A stretch of DNA of 64,000 nt from Vibrio bathopelagicus (GTDB lineage Bacteria; Pseudomonadota; Gammaproteobacteria; Enterobacterales; Vibrionaceae), in assembly GCF_014879975.1 (NCBI RefSeq), contig NZ_CP062500.1:2542001-2606000 (forward strand). Direction: 5' to 3'. This document shows, in pieces, positions 58,914 through 64,000 of this stretch (the stretch's first letter is position 1; the number at the start of each line of letters is the position of its first letter). Below the pieces are notes generated by a model, which saw nothing but the letters and a program-made list of their open reading frames with translations, did not search any database and was not told where the DNA came from. Position numbers and translations under genes: made by a program.

Positions 58914-59083
58914 CATTACTTTCCTTTACTGCATTCCTTTCACTGCACCACGTGCATTATCCCTATTGCACTGAGCCTCTTTCATTGCAAAAAATCGATT
59001 TGTCGTCACGACAACAGACCCGATTTGTCCTAAAAAACGAGTTCACGACATAATTCCGTTCTCATTTTAATGGAATAATACTC

Positions 59084-60970
59084 GTGAAAAACTCTTTTGC
59101 GCTTATTGATAAGCCAACCTTTTTTGGTGCGATAGCACTCCTACTCACGATCATCTTCCCGCTAATTATGTTCCCAACTCAAGGGGCAGACTGGATTGCG
59201 GTAGCTAAAACCTTTATGACGGATCAACTTGGTTTCTTATACCTGGCGCTTGGACTCGCAGCTTGTGCCTTCATGGTTTACGTTGTGTTCAGTGACATGG
59301 GACAAATTAAACTGGGTGAAGCCGATGAAGAACCTGAGTTCAAAACCGCATCGTGGGCAGCAATGCTTTTCTGTGGGGGTATCGGGGCAAGTATCTTGTA
59401 CTGGGGTTGTATTGAGTGGGCTTACTACTATCAATCACCACCTTTCCAACTAGAACCTGGCAGTGAAGAAGCCGTTCGTTGGGCTGCGACCTATGGTTTA
59501 TTCCACTGGGGTCCAATTGCTTGGTCTATTTACCTAATCCCTGCGATTCCTATTGCCTACTTTTTCTATGTACGTAAACAACCTGTACTAAAAATTTCTA
59601 GCGCATTGATGCCAGTATTGGGTGAGCACCATAGCCGCGGTGTTGCGGGTAAAGTTGTAGATATCCTATTCATCTTTGGTCTATTAGGTGGCGCTGCGAC
59701 AACGTTAGGTTTAGCTGCCCCTCTTATTACTGAAGGTCTTAACCACCTATTCGGCTTGCCAAAAAATAACGTAACTCAAGTTATGGTGCTTCTGGTTTGT
59801 ACTGCGATATTCGCGTACTCATCGTATGCGGGCTTAGAAAAAGGCATCAAGATCCTCAGCAACATCAATTTCTGGGGCGCAATGGGACTATTGATATTTG
59901 TCCTGATCGCTGGCCCAACGATTTTCATGCTTGAAACAGGCTTAGACTCGATTGGTCGCCTATTGTCTAACTTCTTCGTGATGGCAACATGGGCTGAACC
60001 ATTCGGCGGCTACGGTACGTTTGAAAACACACATTTCCCACAAGATTGGACTATTTTCTACTGGGCGTGGTGGCTAGTTTTCGCACCGAGCATGGGTCTG
60101 TTTGTTGCGCGTATCTCTCGCGGCAGAACCATTAAACAAATGGTGTCAGGCTCTATCTTCTTTGGTTCATTAGGCTGTTTCTTATTCTTCATGATCTTAG
60201 GTAACTACGGTTTATCCCTGCAGTTATCTGGTGAACTCGATGTCGTCGCAATCCTAAACGAAGAAGGCGCAACCAAGGCTATCTTCTCGATGCTGGCACA
60301 ACTGCCAATGAGCACATTAGTGATCGCTGTGTTCACCTTGCTGTGTATTATTTTCACTGCAACAACGTTCGACTCGATTTCTTACATTCTGGCGTCAGTA
60401 GTACAAAACAACGTAACGGAAGAGCCAATGCGTTGGAACCGAATGTTCTGGGCATTTACCCTATCATTCCTACCGACGATTCTAATGTTCCTTGGTGGTT
60501 TAAGTACGCTTCAAACTGCTGCAATTGTCGGTGGCTTACCGCTACTGGCTATCTCTGTGATGTTGATGATCTCAGCTGTTCGTGCAACGAGCCTCGATTT
60601 GCGTCACCAAGAGAGTTACATCGAACCAACGATCAACATCGAAGAGCTGCCAGACATGGATCCATGGTCGGCAGAAGGTATGGCGTTGGCACAATTTGAG
60701 AAAGAAAAAGACGCAGCACAAGATGCAGCAGAACTTGAACGTGAAGCTTATAAAGCCCTTGCCGATGTGAAGAAAGAAATCCGCGCTTATGTTCTTGAAC
60801 AGGGTGCCCAAATGGAAACACATGAGCTTCCTGAAAACCTACAACAAGCACTTGAGCAGGCTGAAAACAACCTAAGCACTGCTCAAGCGAAAAAAGTTGA
60901 GTTATCAGAGCAAGCTCAGAAAGCTCGAGTCGCGTTCAATCAGGTGGTTGCAGAACTGCCACTTGCTTGA
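59084..60970 (+). CDS. BCCT-family transporter with C-terminal coiled coil
   Basis: A 628-aa betaine/choline/carnitine-type transporter with 12 hydrophobic helices. The aromatic substrate-path segment WAWWLVFAPSMGLFVARISRGRT lies near residue 330. It starts with GTG at 59084. After residue about 515 it carries a charged heptad-rich tail of more than 100 residues (EKEKDAAQDAAELEREAYKALADVKKEI...), longer than usual for this family. It probably imports compatible solutes or related quaternary amines by Na+ symport; the substrate is not predictable. Confidence 0.93.
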   Translation: MKNSFALIDKPTFFGAIALLLTIIFPLIMFPTQGADWIAVAKTFMTDQLGFLYLALGLAACAFMVYVVFSDMGQIKLGEADEEPEFKTASWAAMLFCGGIGASILYWGCIEWAYYYQSPPFQLEPGSEEAVRWAATYGLFHWGPIAWSIYLIPAIPIAYFFYVRKQPVLKISSALMPVLGEHHSRGVAGKVVDILFIFGLLGGAATTLGLAAPLITEGLNHLFGLPKNNVTQVMVLLVCTAIFAYSSYAGLEKGIKILSNINFWGAMGLLIFVLIAGPTIFMLETGLDSIGRLLSNFFVMATWAEPFGGYGTFENTHFPQDWTIFYWAWWLVFAPSMGLFVARISRGRTIKQMVSGSIFFGSLGCFLFFMILGNYGLSLQLSGELDVVAILNEEGATKAIFSMLAQLPMSTLVIAVFTLLCIIFTATTFDSISYILASVVQNNVTEEPMRWNRMFWAFTLSFLPTILMFLGGLSTLQTAAIVGGLPLLAISVMLMISAVRATSLDLRHQESYIEPTINIEELPDMDPWSAEGMALAQFEKEKDAAQDAAELEREAYKALADVKKEIRAYVLEQGAQMETHELPENLQQALEQAENNLSTAQAKKVELSEQAQKARVAFNQVVAELPLA

Positions 60971-61017
60971 CATTAGCCATGACACAGTCCATTTATCTGG
61001 ACTCTCCTAAATAAGCC

Positions 61018-61047
61018 AAAGGCTCACAGAAATGTGAGCCTTTTTAT
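61018..61047 (+). terminator. Rho-independent terminator of the BCCT gene
   Basis: AAAGGCTCACA and TGTGAGCCTTT pair around GAAA and are followed by T's. Confidence 0.93.
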
Positions 61048-61163
61048 TGGCCAAAGCAAAAGTTTGAGTTATTGCTCAGTTTTATATTTCCGAAACAAAT
61101 ATGAAACGACTTTGACACACTTCAGTGTTCTAATCACCCTGCTTATATAAATAGGGATAAACA

Positions 61164-62741
61164 ATGAAGCAGCTTATAAAACCAGTTATTGCCGTAATGG
61201 CAACTTCCACACTTTCATTTAACGTGCTTTCAGCGGAAATAAAAAACGTTATCTTAATGATTGGCGATGGCATGGGACCACAGCAAGTGGGTTTGTTAGA
61301 GACTTACGCAAATCGAGCACCGAATTCGGTCTATAAAGGGAACAAAACTGCCCTTTACCAACTGGCGCAAGAAGGAGTTATAGGCTCATCTCTTACCCAC
61401 CCGGAAGACGCAATCGTGGTTGACTCAGCTTGCTCAGCGACCATGCTTGCGACTGGTATTTACAGCGGTTCAGAAGTGATCGGTATCGATTCTCAGGGTA
61501 ACCATGTTGAGACGGTACTTGAGAAAGCGAAGAAAGCGGGCAAAGCGACCGGTTTAGTTTCCGATACGCGCTTAACTCACGCAACTCCGGCTTCCTTTGC
61601 CGCTCACCAACCTCACCGTTCTTTAGAGAATCAAATTGCATCCGATATGCTCGCTACTGGCGCTGATGTAATGCTCTCTGGAGGGCTGCGTCATTGGATC
61701 CCTAAATCGACCAACGACAAAGGTGAAACTTATAAGCAGCTTGAGCAGCTGACTCAAGGTGACATTTACCTAAAATCAAAGCGCAAAGACGACCGTAACC
61801 TTCTAACTGAAGCAGAGAAAGGCGGCTACCAACTGGCGTTTAACCGCAACATGCTAGACGACGCTAAGGGAGATAAGCTACTTGGCCTATTTGCTTACTC
61901 TGGCATGGACGATGGCATTGCTTACAGCAACAAGAAAAAGAGTGGCGAACGAACTCAACCAAGTTTGAAAGAGATGACACAAAAAGCACTCAACGTTTTA
62001 TCCAAAGATGAAGATGGCTTTTTCCTAATGGTCGAAGGCGGCCAAATAGATTGGGCTGGCCACAGTAACGATGCAGGCACGATGCTGCATGAATTGCTTA
62101 AATTCGATGAAGCAATCCAGACTGTGTACGAATGGGCGAAAGATCGTGAAGACACACTCGTGATTGTAACCGCAGACCACGAGACAGGATCTTTTGGTTT
62201 CAGCTACTCGTCGAATAACCTACCAAAACCACAGAAACGATCTGGCGAAGCCTTCGCTGATCGCGACTATGCACCCAACTTTAACTTTGGCGCATTCGAT
62301 ATTCTTGATGGTTTATACAATCAGAAGCAAAGCTACTACGGCATGATCAGCGAATTTCAGAAGCTGGATAAATCACTACAAACACCTGAAAAGCTGGCTG
62401 AGATCGTCAACAAAAACAGTGAGTTCCCTATCACAGCGGAACAAGCGAAAAACGTATTAGCAAGTAAGCCGAATCCATATCGACTGGCTCAGCACAAATA
62501 CCTAGCTAAAGAAGAAGTGCCAGCGATCAATGATTTCGATGCATTCTTCCCTTACAACGACCGTGGCAACCTGCTTGCACGTGAACAAGCAACAGGCCAA
62601 AACATCGTTTGGGGTACTGGTACACATACTCATACACCAGTGAACGTGTTTGCTTGGGGGCCTGCTGAAAAGATACTGCCCGTTTCGAAAATCATGCACC
62701 ACTCAGAACTGGGTGAGTACATTAAACAGCAAGTAAACTAG
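61164..62741 (+). CDS. Alkaline phosphatase
   Basis: A 525-aa secreted PhoA-family alkaline phosphatase. The signal peptide ends about residue 24 (VLSA-EIK). Asp35 in MIGDGMG binds metal, the nucleophile is Ser88 in VVDSACSATMLATG, and further metal ligands are in EGGQIDWAGHSNDA, TADHETG and GTHTHTPV. It is of the Vibrio type that carries insert loops. No convincing Pho box was found upstream, so phosphate control is not shown. Confidence 0.95.
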   Translation: MKQLIKPVIAVMATSTLSFNVLSAEIKNVILMIGDGMGPQQVGLLETYANRAPNSVYKGNKTALYQLAQEGVIGSSLTHPEDAIVVDSACSATMLATGIYSGSEVIGIDSQGNHVETVLEKAKKAGKATGLVSDTRLTHATPASFAAHQPHRSLENQIASDMLATGADVMLSGGLRHWIPKSTNDKGETYKQLEQLTQGDIYLKSKRKDDRNLLTEAEKGGYQLAFNRNMLDDAKGDKLLGLFAYSGMDDGIAYSNKKKSGERTQPSLKEMTQKALNVLSKDEDGFFLMVEGGQIDWAGHSNDAGTMLHELLKFDEAIQTVYEWAKDREDTLVIVTADHETGSFGFSYSSNNLPKPQKRSGEAFADRDYAPNFNFGAFDILDGLYNQKQSYYGMISEFQKLDKSLQTPEKLAEIVNKNSEFPITAEQAKNVLASKPNPYRLAQHKYLAKEEVPAINDFDAFFPYNDRGNLLAREQATGQNIVWGTGTHTHTPVNVFAWGPAEKILPVSKIMHHSELGEYIKQQVN

Positions 62742-62838
62742 TTCGGGTTCAGTCGAGATTCACCAAGCTAAATGAGAAATTATTTAACTGATAAATCATG
62801 CACTAAATAGATTACGACGACCAAAAAACTCAATATTT

Positions 62839-62862
62839 AAGCGCCCATAGGGCGCTTTTTTA
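62839..62862 (+). terminator. Rho-independent terminator of the phosphatase
   Basis: AAGCGCCC (62839-62846), loop ATA, GGGCGCTT, then T run. Confidence 0.9.
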
Positions 62863-62934
62863 CAAGCTATTCGTCAATCATTATATTGACGAATAAAATA
62901 TTAATCGACAGTATACAAACTTACCTTTCAATCG

Positions 62935-63255
62935 ATGACCCCAAACATGTGTGAAATATTCGCTAAGCAGCCCAAAGAAAATTATCAATTTGTCACCCGC
63001 TCAATTCGGATTGAAGGCCATGCGACCAGCGTCAAATTAGAAGCTAGTTTTTGGTCCATACTAGAAGAGATTGCCAATAATCAATGCCTTTCAGTTCCGA
63101 AGTTCATTAGTACCATTTATAAAGAAGCATTACTGCATAATGGTGAAGTCACTAATTTTGCGTCGCTATTACGTTGTGCATGTTTAACTTATGCAAGCCA
63201 ACCACTGCAAACAATGTCGTTCGCGAATAACCAACTCACCGCACAATCTATATAA
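62935..63255 (+). CDS. Ribbon-helix-helix domain protein
   Basis: A 106-aa protein with the RHH-type segment TRSIRIEGHATSVKLEASFWSILEEIA, in which the strand is followed by two helices, and a C-terminal SLLRCACLTY. Such proteins are small DNA-binding regulators, but the target is unknown. The start could be 62935 or 62947 (MCEIFAKQP, the more family-like start); neither has a clear ribosome site. It precedes a glyoxalase-fold gene by 79 bases. Confidence 0.82.
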   Translation: MTPNMCEIFAKQPKENYQFVTRSIRIEGHATSVKLEASFWSILEEIANNQCLSVPKFISTIYKEALLHNGEVTNFASLLRCACLTYASQPLQTMSFANNQLTAQSI

Positions 63256-63334
63256 TTCACTCATTGTCGTACTCTAGTACTACCTATACTACTAAATCCA
63301 TCAGTATTCTATCCGTATATAAAAAGGAAGAATA

Positions 63335-63730
63335 ATGACAAAACTAATCCACAGTATGGTTCGAGTCAGTGATTTAGAGGCTTCAATCAATTTCTATTGC
63401 TCAGCTTTAGAATTAGAGATCAGCGACCAATATGTCTTCGACAACTTTACCCTCACCTATTTAGCAAACGCGAAAACAGCTTTCGAGCTAGAACTCACTT
63501 TCAATCATGATGCAACCGAGATATACACCCACGGTTCGGGTTACGGGCATTTAGCCGTGAGTGTTGAAGATATCGAACAGGCACATAAAAGAGTGACTCA
63601 ATTAGGGATTACAGCCAGTGAAATTAAAGCTTTTGACCACAATCAGGCTCACCTTGCAACTTTCTTTTTCATTACCGACCCAGATGGTTACAAAATTGAA
63701 TTTCTCCAACGTCAAGGTCGTTATCTTTAA
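63335..63730 (+). CDS. Glyoxalase/VOC-family protein
   Basis: A 131-aa VOC-fold protein. Positions equivalent to the glyoxalase I metal ligands are all present: His6, Glu53, His72 and Glu122. It is only moderately similar to the GloA at 7967, so it may act on a different aldehyde adduct or be an alternative glyoxalase. AAGGAAG precedes ATG. It is followed after 35 bases by an antibiotic-biosynthesis-monooxygenase-like gene. Confidence 0.88.
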   Translation: MTKLIHSMVRVSDLEASINFYCSALELEISDQYVFDNFTLTYLANAKTAFELELTFNHDATEIYTHGSGYGHLAVSVEDIEQAHKRVTQLGITASEIKAFDHNQAHLATFFFITDPDGYKIEFLQRQGRYL

Positions 63731-63765
63731 CTGAGATTAAAAATAATAAACAAGAGGGACTAACT

Positions 63766-64000
63766 ATGATTCACTTAACCGCAGCTTTTACTGCGCAAAA
63801 AGGTCAAGAAGAAAATTTACGCAAGCTTCTAACAGACATGCTAGAGCCAACCAGAAATGAAAGTGGAAATATACGCTACAGCCTGTTCCAAGAAGCTGAA
63901 GATAACACTAAGTTTCTATTTCAGGAGCAATTTTCAGACCAGCAAGCGCTCGATACACATTGCCAAGCTCCACATTTTGTTTCACTTTTGAAAAACCTTG
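63766..64000 (+). CDS. Antibiotic-biosynthesis-monooxygenase-like protein (partial)
   Basis: The first 78 codons of a gene that continues past the window edge. The peptide begins MIHLTAAFTAQKGQEENL and contains RYSLFQEAED and FLFQEQFSDQQALDTHCQAPHF, the ferredoxin-like pattern of the ABM (YgiN-type quinol monooxygenase) family. The ribosome site AAGAGGG is 7 bases upstream. It likely forms an operon with the preceding VOC gene. Confidence 0.85.
   Translation, partial: MIHLTAAFTAQKGQEENLRKLLTDMLEPTRNESGNIRYSLFQEAEDNTKFLFQEQFSDQQALDTHCQAPHFVSLLKNL

Noticed and set aside
61048..61163. Pho box before the alkaline phosphatase
   Set aside because: No pair of CTGTCAT-like repeats with proper spacing could be found.

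Overview
The window is ordinary Vibrio chromosome, most likely the large chromosome of a Splendidus-clade or related species. This is inferred from gene content and order (rnfABCDGE-nth-gloA-motY-rnt; grxD/sodB; adhE/marC; asd/nhaC; yejK/yejLM; sppA-ansA-yeaC-msrB-gapA-yeaD), from the sodium-type flagellar gene motY, and from several Vibrionaceae-type conserved hypotheticals. GC content looks moderate. I see no prophage, insertion sequence, integron or CRISPR array.

Layout. 1-892: an AT-rich stretch with paired DnaA-box-like sites, then a tRNA-Asn gene with a consensus promoter and a terminator. 893-8383: the complete Rnf (Rsx) ion-pumping ferredoxin:NAD oxidoreductase operon, then nth and gloA. 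8529-12223: a Fur-box-controlled conserved gene, motY, rnt and a Na+/H+ antiporter-family transporter. 12484-18223: a receiver-TPR protein next to a very large BvgS/EvgS-like hybrid kinase. 18267-21881: a DsbA-like thioredoxin-fold protein, grxD, sodB, a VC2046-family gene and an unusual short-chain dehydrogenase lacking its catalytic residues. 22102-30858: adhE, a MarC-family protein, a voltage-gated-type K+ channel, an orphan type IV pilin, asd and nhaC. 30940-36854: a lipoprotein and membrane Hpt protein pair, then yejK, yejL and yejM.

36954-39805 is the most interesting part. Two identical tRNA-Ser(UGA) genes, each with its own promoter and terminator, flank a nitric-oxide module made of nsrR, nnrS and a 37-residue Cys-rich microgene (CCGGCGG). 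The microgene's promoter is covered by an almost perfect NsrR operator inside a 37-bp palindrome. Further on, a perfect Fur palindrome precedes an unannotated 41-aa membrane microprotein, a short-chain dehydrogenase and a lipoprotein gene (40821-42711). A FadR operator lies in front of fadH, and a third Fur-like site in front of a ChaN-type lipoprotein.

42765-57271 is mainly housekeeping: topB, a nitroreductase, fadH, sppA, ansA, yeaC, msrB, gapA, yeaD, a nucleoside hydrolase and rlmA. 57347-64000 holds the ChaN-like lipoprotein, a small conserved protein, a BCCT transporter with a coiled-coil tail, an alkaline phosphatase, a ribbon-helix-helix protein, a glyoxalase-fold protein and the start of an antibiotic-biosynthesis-monooxygenase-like gene cut by the window edge.

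Functional themes: sodium/ion bioenergetics (Rnf, NhaC-type antiporters, MotY, BCCT), iron and redox defence (three Fur sites, SodB, GrxD, MsrB), and NO defence (NsrR, NnrS and the Cys-rich microgene). All calls come from reading the sequence; no database search was run.
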